A DNA stretch of 15,835 bases from MKRK01 sp001896915 (GCA_937973935.1 CALJJF010000177.1:1-15835); one strand, 5' to 3'. Positions 1 through 8,141 are shown, counted from the stretch's first letter. Made by a program: numbers and translations. The notes: generated from the letters alone by a model not told the origin.

Positions 1-1
1 C

Positions 2-241
2 AATGTGATGGGCGGCATTATCATGCTGGTGGTGCGTTTTGTCCCGATGGCGGCGGCTCTTTTCCTTGCCGGTAATCTTGCAAACAAAAAGATGATTACT
101 GCCGGAGAAGGAACGCTGTCCACAAGCAATACAATATTCGTCGGATTGCTGATTGCCGTGATTTTTATCATTGGTGCACTAAGCTTCTTACCGGCACTTG
201 CCCTCGGACCAATAGCAGATTATTTTACTGCAATGAAATAA
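2..241 (+). CDS. kdpA: KdpA, potassium-transporting ATPase K+-binding subunit (C-terminal end only)
   Basis: This is the last 79 codons of KdpA; the gene enters from outside the window. KdpA is the channel-like membrane subunit that selects and conducts K+ in the KdpFABC pump. Two hydrophobic helices are visible, about residues 5-25 and 43-70 of the fragment. The ending matches the conserved KdpA tail: a GTLST/N linker, then FVGLLIAVIFIIGALSFLPA and ALGPIADY. The stop TAA (239-241) sits directly beside the kdpB ribosome site, so the two genes are cotranslated. Nothing unusual is seen in the visible part. The assignment rests on this tail plus the kdpB and kdpC neighbours and is close to certain. 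Confidence 0.95.
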   Translation, partial: NVMGGIIMLVVRFVPMAAALFLAGNLANKKMITAGEGTLSTSNTIFVGLLIAVIFIIGALSFLPALALGPIADYFTAMK

Positions 242-251
242 GGTGATTATG

Positions 252-2306
252 ATGAAAAATGAATCAAAAAACAAAATATGGGCGGACGCGTTAAAGCAGT
301 CTTTTGCCAAACTTTCTCCACGCATCCAGGTGAAAAATCCTGTTATGCTTGTAGTATATATCGGAGCGATTCTAACAACAGTGCTGTATATTCTGAGCTT
401 TTTCGGCATTCGTGATGAAAACGCCGGATACACACTGACAATTGCACTGATTTTATGGTTCACAGTTCTTTTTGCCAACTTTGCCGAAGCAATTGCAGAA
501 GGCAGAGGGCGCGCACAGGCGAACTCTTTACGCAGTGCGCGAAAGGATGTTAAGGCAAAAAAACTGAAAACAGCGGAGAATCATGAAGATTTTACCGAAG
601 TGCTTTCTGATACACTAAAACGCGGTGATATCTTTATTGTAGCAGCGGGAGATCAAATTCCAATGGACGGTGAAGTCATCGACGGTGTGGCCTCTGTAGA
701 CGAAAGCGCCATCACCGGTGAATCGGCACCAGTAATCCGTGAATCAGGCGGTGACCGCAGCGCTGTCACCGGAGGTACAACCGTAATCTCCGACTGGTTG
801 GTGGTACGTGTGACCGCCGAGGCCGGGGAAAGCTTTCTCGATAAAATGATTGCCATGGTGGAAGGCGCATCCCGCAAGAAAACGCCCAACGAGATTGCTT
901 TGCAAATTCTTTTGGTCACCCTGACCATTATCTTCTTGGTTGTCACAGGAACACTGATGCCATTTTCCGATTTTTCAAGCAAGCTGGCAGAAACCGGTGC
1001 GGCAGTTTCCATTACCAATATTATTGCATTACTTGTCTGTCTTGCGCCGACTACGATCGGGGCATTACTTTCTTCCATCGGTATTGCAGGCATGAGCCGG
1101 CTCAATCAGGCAAATGTGCTTGCAATGAGCGGGCGAGCCATTGAAGCAGCCGGAGATGTGGATGTACTTCTGCTTGATAAAACCGGGACCATCACACTTG
1201 GCAACCGTCAGGCAAGCGAGTTTATTCCTGTAAAAGGTGTTTCTGAACAGGAGCTTGCCGACGCGGCACAGTTATCTTCCATTGCCGACGAAACGGCCGA
1301 AGGCCGAAGCATTGTGGTGCTTGCCAAAGAACGGTTCGGCATTCGCGGCAGGGAGCTTTCCGGTTTAAATGCGACTTTCACTGAATTCTCGGCTAAAACC
1401 CGAATCAGCGGTGTGGATTTCAAAGATAATCAAATCCGCAAGGGTGCTGCCGATGCTGTTAAAAATTATGTATTCGAGCACGGCGGTGATTATCCCAATG
1501 AATGTACCGAAATTGTAAAAACAGTAGCCGGAAAAGGCGGCACACCTTTGGTTGTAGCTAAAAACGGCAAAGTGTTGGGTGTTATTTACCTCAAAGATAT
1601 CGTCAAAAACGGCGTAAAAGAACGCTTTGGGGATTTGCGTAAGATGGGCATCAAAACTATTATGATCACCGGCGATAACCCTATGACCGCTGCCGCCATT
1701 GCTGCCGAAGCAGGCGTAGATGATTTCCTTGCCGAAGCAACGCCTGAGGCAAAGCTCGGTTTAATTCGTGATTACCAATCCAAAGGACACATGGTTGCCA
1801 TGACCGGAGATGGCACAAACGATGCACCCGCACTGGCACAAGCCGATGTTGCTGTTGCTATGAACTCAGGAACACAGGCAGCTAAAGAAGCCGGAAACAT
1901 GGTTGATCTGGATTCCAGTCCAACGAAGCTGATTGATATCGTCCGCATTGGCAAACAGCTTTTAATGACACGCGGCTCGCTTACAACGTTCAGCGTAGCA
2001 AACGACGTGGCAAAATACTTTGCCATTATACCGGTTCTGTTTTTCGGTATTTATCCACAGCTTTCTCGGCTCAATTTTATGGGACTTACCAGCAGCACCA
2101 GCGCCATCCTTTCAGCGATCATTTACAATGCGCTGATTATTATCGCTTTAATTCCCCTAGCATTAAAGGGTGTCAAATACCGCGAAGTTTCAGCAGGAAA
2201 GCTACTCTCACGCAATCTCTTGATTTACGGTTTGGGCGGTATTATCGCACCGTTTATTGCAATTAAACTGCTTGATATGTTGCTGACCCTTTGTGGCATT
2301 GTTTGA
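252..2306 (+). CDS. kdpB: KdpB, potassium-transporting P-type ATPase catalytic subunit
   Basis: KdpB hydrolyses ATP to drive K+ uptake through KdpA in the cytoplasmic membrane. From the chosen start it has 684 residues, the usual family length. Visible motifs in order are the actuator TGES loop (155-158), the membrane segment CLAPTTIGALLSSIGIAGM, the phosphorylation site DKTGT with Asp309, and the hinge GDGTNDAPAL (Asp520 and Asp524). The C-terminal helices end at GIV. Three starts are in frame: GTG 243, ATG 249 and ATG 252. The AAGGTGA site at 240-246 leaves 5 bases to ATG 252 and only 2 to ATG 249, so 252 is preferred. All catalytic residues I looked for are intact. It lies between kdpA and kdpC in one operon. 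Confidence 0.97.
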   Translation: MKNESKNKIWADALKQSFAKLSPRIQVKNPVMLVVYIGAILTTVLYILSFFGIRDENAGYTLTIALILWFTVLFANFAEAIAEGRGRAQANSLRSARKDVKAKKLKTAENHEDFTEVLSDTLKRGDIFIVAAGDQIPMDGEVIDGVASVDESAITGESAPVIRESGGDRSAVTGGTTVISDWLVVRVTAEAGESFLDKMIAMVEGASRKKTPNEIALQILLVTLTIIFLVVTGTLMPFSDFSSKLAETGAAVSITNIIALLVCLAPTTIGALLSSIGIAGMSRLNQANVLAMSGRAIEAAGDVDVLLLDKTGTITLGNRQASEFIPVKGVSEQELADAAQLSSIADETAEGRSIVVLAKERFGIRGRELSGLNATFTEFSAKTRISGVDFKDNQIRKGAADAVKNYVFEHGGDYPNECTEIVKTVAGKGGTPLVVAKNGKVLGVIYLKDIVKNGVKERFGDLRKMGIKTIMITGDNPMTAAAIAAEAGVDDFLAEATPEAKLGLIRDYQSKGHMVAMTGDGTNDAPALAQADVAVAMNSGTQAAKEAGNMVDLDSSPTKLIDIVRIGKQLLMTRGSLTTFSVANDVAKYFAIIPVLFFGIYPQLSRLNFMGLTSSTSAILSAIIYNALIIIALIPLALKGVKYREVSAGKLLSRNLLIYGLGGIIAPFIAIKLLDMLLTLCGIV

Positions 2307-2317
2307 GGTAAAATGAA

Positions 2318-2878
2318 ATGAAAAAATTATTAAAGACTTTAAGACCCGCACTTGTTTGCCTTTTAATCTTTACCGTAATTTGCGGTATTCTCTATACCGG
2401 CGCCGTTACCGGCATTGCCCAGCTCATTTTTCCGGATAAAGCAAACGGCAGTATCATAACCGTTACGTTGAAAGACGGTACGAAAAAGCAAATCGGCTCG
2501 GAACTCATCGCACAGGAATTCACAAAGCCGGAATATCTGATCGGCAGACCCAGTGGCACTTCAAATCTTTCCCCCGTCAGTGAAGAGCAGAAAAAGAAAG
2601 TGGATGAAAGAATCCAATGGTGGCATACATTCGACCCCGATAACAAAGCAGATATTCCAAGTGATTTGATCACAGCCTCCGGCAGTGGTGTTGACCCGAA
2701 TATCTCTCTGGCTGCCGCAGAGTATCAGATTTCACGAATTGCAAAGACCCGTAATATTAGCGAAGACGATGTTAGAAAAATCGTTAAGCAGTACACAACC
2801 GGCAGATTTTTAGGCTTCTGGGGTGAACCGGCAGTCAACGTACTAAAGGTAAATCTTGCTCTGGATGGTTTATTGTAA
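2318..2878 (+). CDS. kdpC: KdpC, potassium-transporting ATPase accessory subunit
   Basis: KdpC is the single-span subunit that stabilises the KdpAB complex and supports ATP binding. The 186-residue length fits the family. One N-terminal helix (about residues 10-35) is followed by the conserved YTGAVTGIAQLIFP stretch, the GRPSGTSNLSP motif, the SGSGVDPNISLAAAEYQ motif, and the tail FLGFWGEPAVNVLKVNLAL, all hallmarks of KdpC. The start ATG 2318 has a GAGGT site 8 bases upstream; the nearby ATG 2313 is out of frame. It begins 11 bases after the kdpB stop and ends 27 bases before kdpD. The gene looks intact. Confidence 0.96.
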   Translation: MKKLLKTLRPALVCLLIFTVICGILYTGAVTGIAQLIFPDKANGSIITVTLKDGTKKQIGSELIAQEFTKPEYLIGRPSGTSNLSPVSEEQKKKVDERIQWWHTFDPDNKADIPSDLITASGSGVDPNISLAAAEYQISRIAKTRNISEDDVRKIVKQYTTGRFLGFWGEPAVNVLKVNLALDGLL

Positions 2879-2905
2879 TATAATGATAAAAAAGGTGGTG
2901 AGTAT

Positions 2906-5614
2906 GTGGTGGAATTCGATGAAAAACGTCCCGATCCGGATCGGCTTTTAAAAAGCATTCAGTCGGTAGAAACAAGCGGAAAAGGTAAGCTCAAGATTTT
3001 TTTGGGTTATGCCGCCGGTGTTGGAAAAACTTATGCTATGTTAGACGATGCACATGGACAGGTAAAATCCGGCGTGGATGTTGTTGTCGGCTATGTGGAA
3101 CCGCATACCCGCCCCGAAACGCTCAATTTATTGGAGGAGCTACCAACCATAGCACCGCTTTCGGTACAATATAAAAATATTACTCTCAATGAATTTGATC
3201 TGGAAGGGGCATGAAAGCGAAAACCTGCTCTCATTCTAGTCGATGAGCTTGCACATACCAATGCGGAAGGTGTGCGCAATAAAAAACGGTATCAGGATAT
3301 TGAAGAACTGCTTGCTGCCGGCATTGACGTTTACACCACAGTGAATGTTCAGCATATTGAAAGTCTCAACGATGTGGTAGAGAGCATCACAAAAATACCG
3401 GTCAGAGAAACGGTACCTGACTATATTTTTGAACAGGCAGAGCTTGTCAAACTGATTGATATTGCACCGGAAGAGTTGTTGCGTCGGTTTGAGCAGGGTA
3501 AAATCTACCGTCCCGAAAGGGCAACCGCTGCAATGCAGAACTTTTTTTCCAAAGAAAATCTGCGGCTGCTGCGTGAAATTACGCTTAGTAAGGTAACCGA
3601 CCGAATCAGCTTTGAGAATCAAAATGAATATAAAAGCACCGAAAAAACAATCAATCAACGTTTTCTTGTCTGTATCGGTCCCTCGCCTTCATCAGCTAAG
3701 TGCATTCGCTGGACGGCAAGAACGGCAGAGGCTTTTCACGCCCCCTGGACGGTTCTCTATATTGAAACCCCGCAAAGCGCAGAGTTTACCGAAGAACAGA
3801 ACAAACGCATCCGGGATCATTTGGATTTGGCAGCAAGGCTCGATGCGCAAATTGTGACCTTAAGCGGTTATCATGTTGCAGAAACCATTGCGGAGTATGC
3901 CAAATTATCCGGCATCACCAATATTGTAATCGGGAAAACAAGAAGAAAAAAATCATTAAAAGCATTATTTGAAACCGATTTAGAGGATAAATTAATTCAG
4001 CTTTCCAATGTCGAAGTTTATATCATACCGGATCAAGATTCCGTGAAACCTTATAAACCGCGCATTCCATTGATAAGTCCAATCAATATCGTCTTTTCAT
4101 GGAAAGATACTTATAAGACAGTGGGGTCACTCATTGCAGCTACACTTATATCTTTGTTATTTCAGAAACTTGGTATCGGCGATCAAAACAACATTATGGT
4201 TTATATCTTGTCGGTGTTAATCATTTCGAGAGTAACAACAGGCTACGCATACGGCATTATTGCATCTGTGTTAAGTGTTTTAACATTTAATTTCTTTTTC
4301 GTTAAGCCCTATTACACATTTACTGCGATACAGGCAGGTTATCCCGTTACTTTTCTAATTATGCTGCTTGTGGCTCTTTTAACCAGTGCTATGATGGTAA
4401 GAATAAAAGCACAGGCAAAGCTCGCTGTTACCAGAGAGCACAGAACAGAAGCACTGTATGAACTGAACAAAAAATTACTTGTAACAAGGGGACTTGAAAA
4501 TATCACTCAATTGACCAACAATTACATTGCTACGCTATATGAGCGTTCTGTTATCTTTTATTCCGAAGACCCGATTAACGGGAATACGGGCGTTATTAAG
4601 AAAGCATCATCAGAAAAGGATGTGTCTTTTTTATGCTCGGATGATGAGCAAGCTGTGGCACACTGGGTCTTTGTAAATAAAAAACGGGCTGGTGCAGGAA
4701 CAGACACACTCATGGGAGCAGGCGCCTATTATATGCCCATTTTATCACAGGGCAACGTGTTGGGTGTCTTGGGAATTTCATGTTTCGGCAGAGTAAAGCT
4801 CAACCATGATAACCGCGCTTTTTTAAGAATGATCGCATCACTTGTTGCCATGGCACTCGAACGGCAACGTTTATCCGACGAACAGCGTCAGATTATGGTT
4901 GAAACCGAAAAGGAAAGTATGCGCAGTAATTTGCTTCGGGCGATTTCCCATGATTTGCGCACGCCCCTTACCGCTATTTCGGGCGCAAGTTCGGCAATAC
5001 TGGAAAACAAGAAAACTATGGACGAGCAAACCCATGACAAGCTTGTGAATGACATCAAAGAGGATTCCCAGTGGCTCATCCGAATGGTGGAAAACCTGCT
5101 TTCGGTCACACGCATCAATGAAGCTGCCACTAATGTTGCCAAAGCGCCACAAGCAGTGGAAGAAGTGGTCGCAGAATCAGTCGCAAGAGTCAGAAGCAAA
5201 TTTGAAGGGTGCAACATAAAAGTAAAGGTGCCGGATGAGCTTTTGCTTGTTCCTATGGATGCAACACTGATTGAACAGGTCATTATTAACCTTTTGGAGA
5301 ATGCAATCAAGCATTCGGAAACAGGCTCACCGATTGAACTTATCGTTAAAAAGTACGGTGACGGCGCTATTTTTGAAATCATTGATAATGGCGTTGGTAT
5401 TCCTGTACAGGAACTTCCGACTATATTTGACGGATTTTCGCCCGGTAAAACCAAAAGCTCAGATTCATCCCGCGGAATGGGAATTGGCTTATCGATCTGC
5501 CGTTCGATTATCAAAGCACATAACGGAAAAATTGAGGCAAAAAACAAAACCGGCGGCGGAGCAGTATTCCGTTTTGTTTTACCGCTTGACGGGAAGGTTA
5601 TAAATGGAAAATAA
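2906..5614 (+). pseudogene. kdpD: KdpD, osmosensitive K+ sensor histidine kinase, interrupted by one in-frame TGA
   Basis: KdpD senses low K+ and phosphorylates KdpE. Reading through one TGA gives 902 codons, close to the roughly 895 of typical KdpD. Domains in order are: N-terminal KdpD domain with Walker A GYAAGVGKT (34-42) and LVDELAHTN (111-119); a universal-stress-like domain (about 250-350); the DUF4118 membrane block of about four helices (about 395-500); a GAF-like region (about 530-640); HisKA with His682 in ISHDLRTP; and HATPase with NLLENAIKHS, DNGVGIP and GMGIGLSI. The TGA at 3212-3214 is codon 103. Reading frame and homology continue unchanged on both sides, so this is a substitution, not a frameshift. 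Translation begins at GTG 2906 behind an AGGTGGTGA site. A restart could use GTG 3272. It overlaps kdpE by 11 bases. Either a real nonsense mutation or a base error. Confidence 0.9.
3212..3214 (+). other. In-frame TGA nonsense codon within kdpD
   Basis: The codons before it read EFDLEGA and those after it KRKPALILVDELAHTN, which is the normal continuity of the KdpD ATP-binding domain. The family normally has a leucine or similar hydrophobic residue here, so TTA or TTG changed to TGA by one base is the simplest origin. TGA is used as a true stop by kdpB (2304-2306), which argues against a reassigned genetic code. Confidence 0.9.
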
Positions 5615-6302
5615 ACCAATAATTTTAATTGTCGAAGATGAAAAAGGCATCAGCAATTTTATTTCAGCTATTTTGACATCAAATGATTATAGTGTTATAA
5701 AATGCACAAAAGGCAGCGAAGCGGTTTCCATGACTGCATCTTATTGTCCGGAGTTGATTTTACTCGATTTAGGATTGCCGGATATTGACGGTATTGAAGT
5801 GCTCCGAAGCATCCGGGAATGGTCTGATGTTCCGGTCATCGTTGTAACGGCACGAAACAATGAAGCGGAAAAAGTCGAGGCGTTCGATTTGGGAGCAGAT
5901 GACTATATCACAAAACCGTTTGGCACAATGGAACTGCTTGCCCGAATTCGAACTGCAATCCGGCATAAACAGAATAACAGTTACAACCCCCTTCAAACAG
6001 ACAAGATTAAAATTGGCGGACTTGTGATTGACGCTGTAAAAAGAAACATCAGCTTAGATGAAAAAGTCATTCATCTTACTCCGATCGAATATAAAATACT
6101 ACTCCTTCTAGCCAAAAATGCCGGAAGAGTGCTGACTCTCGATTTTATCTGCAAAGAAATTTGGGGACCATATACCAATGAGCAAAACGCTCTGCGGGTC
6201 AATATGGCGAACATACGCCGCAAAATTGAAGAAAATCCTGCTGAACCCAAATATATCCTCACAGAAGTCGGTGTTGGTTACCGGATGGTGGAAGGCATTT
6301 AG
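5604..6302 (+). CDS. kdpE: KdpE, OmpR-family response regulator of the kdp operon
   Basis: KdpE is the partner of KdpD and activates kdp transcription when phosphorylated. It has 232 residues. The receiver domain (1 to about 120) contains the acidic pair in IVEDEK (Glu11, Asp12), the phosphorylated Asp55 in LLDLGLPD, and Lys104 in YITKPF. The C-terminal winged helix (about 130-230) shows LTPIEYKILLLLAKNAGRVLT and ends in the typical VGVGYRM. It starts at ATG 5604 inside the kdpD 3' end, so it is translationally coupled. All receiver residues are intact, unlike kdpD, so the regulator could still respond to other phosphate donors. A terminator follows at 6317. Confidence 0.95.
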   Translation: MENKPIILIVEDEKGISNFISAILTSNDYSVIKCTKGSEAVSMTASYCPELILLDLGLPDIDGIEVLRSIREWSDVPVIVVTARNNEAEKVEAFDLGADDYITKPFGTMELLARIRTAIRHKQNNSYNPLQTDKIKIGGLVIDAVKRNISLDEKVIHLTPIEYKILLLLAKNAGRVLTLDFICKEIWGPYTNEQNALRVNMANIRRKIEENPAEPKYILTEVGVGYRMVEGI

Positions 6303-6316
6303 AAATAATATTAAGC

Positions 6317-6364
6317 AAAAACAACGTTACGTAAACCAAAAACTTACGTAACGCTGTTTTTATT
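6317..6364 (+). terminator. Rho-independent terminator of the kdp operon
   Basis: The arms CGTTACGTAA (6325-6334) and TTACGTAACG (6344-6353) pair perfectly around a 9-base loop. The stem extends outward past one A/C mismatch with an A-run before and a TGTTTTT run after. It lies 15 bases past the kdpE stop. The flanking A-run could also let it work on the other strand. Confidence 0.88.
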
Positions 6365-6397
6365 CTGAACTTTATAACCATTTGACACAAAGACTCA

Positions 6398-6700
6398 TCA
6401 GCTTATTTTTAATGCCCATTGCAGTCGTTGTTCCACAGAAGTACCGCATGACTCGTCGCCGGTAACTATTTTTAAAAGAAGAAGCATTGAAAAGAAAAAG
6501 GCAACCCGGTTTTCTTTATTGCTCAGTATTTCATCATAATGAGAACGGCATATATGCACCTTCCTTATATCGGGCGAAACTCACGTCAAATTCGCTTGAA
6601 TCTTTTTTATCAAATGATCCTATCCGGAACCTGTTGAAAAGACGGAATATTTTTTAACAGGTTTTTCTGCGTGGAAATATAAATCAATGCCTACTTTATA
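6398..6700 (-). pseudogene. Possible decayed gene fragment on the minus strand (unidentified)
   Basis: Three consecutive minus-strand stretches read like protein, but each is in a different frame. About 6700 to 6623 gives HAEKPVKKYSVFSTGSG and then TAG. About 6651 to 6541 gives FDKKDSSEFDVSFARYKEGA and then TGA. About 6583 to 6398 gives HYDEILSNKENRVAFFF, then VTGDESCGTSVEQRLQWALK, and a double TGA stop. They follow one another in order, which suggests the 3' part of a gene broken by at least two frameshifts. I do not recognise the protein. Chance open frames in AT-rich DNA are a real alternative. Together with the terminator-like hairpin at 6628, this is all I can see in the stretch between kdpE and the small peptide gene. 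Confidence 0.3.
6628..6667 (+). terminator. Terminator-like hairpin with U-run, no clear gene upstream
   Basis: The arms AACCTGTT (6628-6635) and AACAGGTT (6656-6663) are perfect complements. The stem continues inward as GAAAA against TTTTT. The right arm runs into TTTTTC. It is a good intrinsic terminator shape for the + strand, but nothing coding ends just before it. A TTGACA at 6382 could start a short transcript, though its -10 box (TATTTT) is weak. It also lies inside the suspected minus-strand gene fragment and may be accidental. Confidence 0.35.
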
Positions 6701-6705
6701 ATAAC

Positions 6706-6735
6706 TTTAAGTACTGAAAGCTCATAGTATATAAT
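6706..6735 (+). promoter_or_regulatory. Promoter for the Cys/Arg micropeptide gene
   Basis: A perfect TATAAT -10 box is at 6730-6735. The best -35 candidate is TTTAAG at 6706-6711, with an 18-base spacer, and it is weak. Transcription would start near 6742, about 45 bases before the peptide ATG. Confidence 0.5.
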
Positions 6736-6785
6736 AGCGCTTTTTATAAGAAATAGGTGCACACAAAACAAAGGAGGAAAACTCA

Positions 6786-6860
6786 ATGTGTTGTCGGAGA
6801 CGCAGATGCTGCCGGAGACGTCGGGGCTTTTGCGGTTGCATATTCGGACGTTGGTGCTAG
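6786..6860 (+). CDS. 24-residue cysteine/arginine-rich micropeptide
   Basis: The sequence has ATG 6786, 24 codons and a TAG stop. The product begins with Met, then two back-to-back CCRRRR blocks (residues 2-7 and 8-13), then GFCGC (14-18) and a GRWC end (21-24). That is 7 cysteines and 9 arginines out of 24 residues. The ribosome site AAAGGAGG has its GGAGG 8 bases before the ATG, nearly ideal, and a TATAAT box lies 50 bases upstream. The repeated blocks use different arginine codons (CGG AGA CGC AGA, then CGG AGA CGT CGG), so the repeat is not a recent base-level copy. The paired cysteines suggest metal binding or disulphides, and the arginines suggest nucleic acid or membrane contact; both are inferences. 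I know no named family for it. Confidence 0.6.
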   Translation: MCCRRRRCCRRRRGFCGCIFGRWC

Positions 6861-6868
6861 TTCTTTTA

Positions 6869-6892
6869 CAGGTTTGCATTCACGCAAGCCTG
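6869..6892 (+). repeat. Hairpin just after the micropeptide gene
   Basis: CAGGTTTGC and GCAAGCCTG form a 9-pair stem with one G-U around a 6-base loop, starting 9 bases after the peptide stop. No T-run follows, so it is more likely a 3' stabiliser or attenuator than a terminator. Confidence 0.5.
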
Positions 6893-6992
6893 ACTACATG
6901 AATCATACATTGTTTTTCATTCATATTCTCATTTGAGCATCCCGTCCGGAGCTTTGACATCTCTCTGGCTTTAAAAGCATTTTATACTTTCA

Positions 6993-7030
6993 TTGATGGG
7001 TCAATCCGAATATATTTATCTGACCATCAA
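6993..7030 (+). promoter_or_regulatory. Leader hairpin upstream of the 61-residue small protein
   Basis: TTGATGGGTCA (6993-7003) pairs with TGACCATCAA (7021-7030), ten pairs with one bulged G, around an AT-rich loop. It ends 20 bases before the ribosome site of the next gene. No T-run follows. It fits a structured 5' leader, or an operator, with no ligand suggested. A palindrome CATATGCATATG (7036-7047) lies between it and the ribosome site. Confidence 0.4.
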
Positions 7031-7064
7031 AATTCCATATGCATATGAATAAAGGGTGATCTAG

Positions 7065-7250
7065 ATGAATCCCTGCGAGCTGAACGTAGCAATTGCGGCC
7101 TTGACCAATTATTTCTATACGGAACTCACAAAAGAAGAATTTATTTGCCTGAGCATTTTTTTAAATGAGTTGAGCAAATCCATGTTTACCACATCTTTAT
7201 TCCAGGATCTTTGCAATAAAGAGGGAAAATTCAACAATCACTCGAAATAA
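7065..7250 (+). CDS. Small 61-residue protein, possibly DUF6774-like
   Basis: ATG 7065 has a good ribosome site, AAAGGGTGAT at 7051-7060, and a terminator follows the gene, so it is probably expressed. The product starts MNPCELNVAIAALTNYFYTE, continues through an acidic LTKEEF turn, and has an amphipathic second helix (SIFLNELSKSMFTTSLFQ) before DLCNKE. The N-terminal CEL motif and the two-helix plan resemble the small DUF6774-type proteins of Clostridia, recalled from memory and not searched. Their function is unknown. There is no signal peptide and no convincing membrane span. The tail after residue 53 is polar and probably disordered. The micropeptide gene lies 200 bases upstream on the same strand. 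Confidence 0.65.
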   Translation: MNPCELNVAIAALTNYFYTELTKEEFICLSIFLNELSKSMFTTSLFQDLCNKEGKFNNHSK

Positions 7251-7273
7251 TACCGAGCACTGCAAACCAGGTT

Positions 7274-7291
7274 CTTTTCCTGCAGGAAAAG
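7274..7291. repeat. Perfect 18-bp palindrome CTTTTCCTGCAGGAAAAG
   Basis: A perfect inverted repeat with no spacer lies between the small protein gene and its terminator. As RNA it would fold with a TGCA loop and 7 pairs; as DNA it could bind a dimeric regulator. No role is evident. Confidence 0.5.
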
Positions 7292-7322
7292 CCGATGCCT
7301 CTTCAATACAGTATCTTATGGG

Positions 7323-7358
7323 AAACACTGTAGACGAAAGTCTGTGGTGTTTTTATTT
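7323..7358 (+). terminator. Rho-independent terminator after the small protein gene
   Basis: ACACTGTAGAC (7325-7335) and GTCTGTGGTGT (7340-7350) form 11 pairs, including three G-U, capped by a GAAA tetraloop. TTTTTATTT follows directly. It faces the convergent ABC ATPase gene. Confidence 0.88.
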
Positions 7359-7418
7359 GAACAATGTCAGCAGTTGAAGTTAGCCAATTTCTTTTGTCTA
7401 TCGGGTGTCATACTCATT

Positions 7419-8141
7419 TCAATTTTCCCCATAAAACATTTCAGCAAATCGGTTTTCCTCATAGTCAAAGGTCTTTTTTATCAAATCTTCAAGGCTTTCC
7501 CCTTGTTCTCTTATATCGTCTATCATCACATCGTATGCAACTTGCCCTTTGTATAAGATAATCCCACGGTCGATGAGATTTTCAATCTCATCCAGCAAAT
7601 GCGTTGCAATCACAATGGTTTCGTCCGCTTTCAGGCTGTCCGCCATGAGCCGCAGGAAATTGCGCCGGGTAAATACATCATTGCCCAAAAAGGGTTCGTC
7701 CAGCAAAAGATACTTGCCGCCCTTAGAAAATCCAATGGCGATTTCCAGCTTTGCTTTCTGCCCCCGGGAGAGACTTCTTGGCTTTCGGTGCATGGGCAGC
7801 TCAAAAAACTCCAGCAGCTTAAAAAACCGCTCCCGGTCAAATTGCCTATAAAAATCCGAGAGAAAATCGGCATGGGCTTTGATGGACAAACCATTGAAAA
7901 ATGAAAATTCTTCCGTGATAAATATTACTTTTTCGTGCAGCTCGATATCATTCTGAATATCATCAAACAGAATATTGCCTTCCAGCCTTAACAGGCCGGA
8001 AATCGCCTTTAACAGTGTAGTTTTCCCTGCCCCGTTGGCACCGATCAGCCCGATCATCTGACCATCCTGAATTTCAAGGCAGTCAATCGTTAGCGCGCAT
8101 AGATTGCCGTACATCTTCCGTACATCTTTGATGGTTATCAA
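7419..8141 (-). CDS. ABC transporter ATP-binding protein
   Basis: This is the cytoplasmic ATPase that powers the neighbouring permease. It shows Walker A GANGAGKTT, a Q-loop region near FITEEFSFF, signature LSRGQK, Walker B YLLLDEP and the H-loop in IATHLLDE, and is complete at about 240 residues. It is of the single-domain export type (BcrA/YtrB-like). The sequence decides the start: GAGGTGA lies 5 bases before TTG 8141, which gives MITIKDVRKMYG, a normal family N-terminus. The alternative GTG 8150 adds three residues but sits on top of its own ribosome site. It begins immediately after the stop of the upstream 460-residue protein, so it is coupled and last in the operon. The substrate cannot be read from the sequence. 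Confidence 0.93.
   Translation of the reverse strand: MITIKDVRKMYGNLCALTIDCLEIQDGQMIGLIGANGAGKTTLLKAISGLLRLEGNILFDDIQNDIELHEKVIFITEEFSFFNGLSIKAHADFLSDFYRQFDRERFFKLLEFFELPMHRKPRSLSRGQKAKLEIAIGFSKGGKYLLLDEPFLGNDVFTRRNFLRLMADSLKADETIVIATHLLDEIENLIDRGIILYKGQVAYDVMIDDIREQGESLEDLIKKTFDYEENRFAEMFYGEN

Noticed and set aside
3212..3214. TGA in kdpD as selenocysteine or a recoded tryptophan
   Set aside because: No redox role is expected at this site, no convincing SECIS-like hairpin was seen directly downstream, and TGA ends other genes in the window.
4888..5619. A 243-codon open frame antisense to kdpD
   Set aside because: It lies opposite the HisKA and HATPase coding sequence, has no ribosome site and no recognisable protein motif; it follows from codon bias of the sense gene.
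6412..6465. A 17-codon + strand frame starting MPIAVVVPQK
   Set aside because: No ribosome site precedes it, and it overlaps the more protein-like minus-strand segment.
7344..7904. Several short + strand open frames opposite the ABC ATPase
   Set aside because: The minus strand holds all ABC motifs, and these frames lack ribosome sites.
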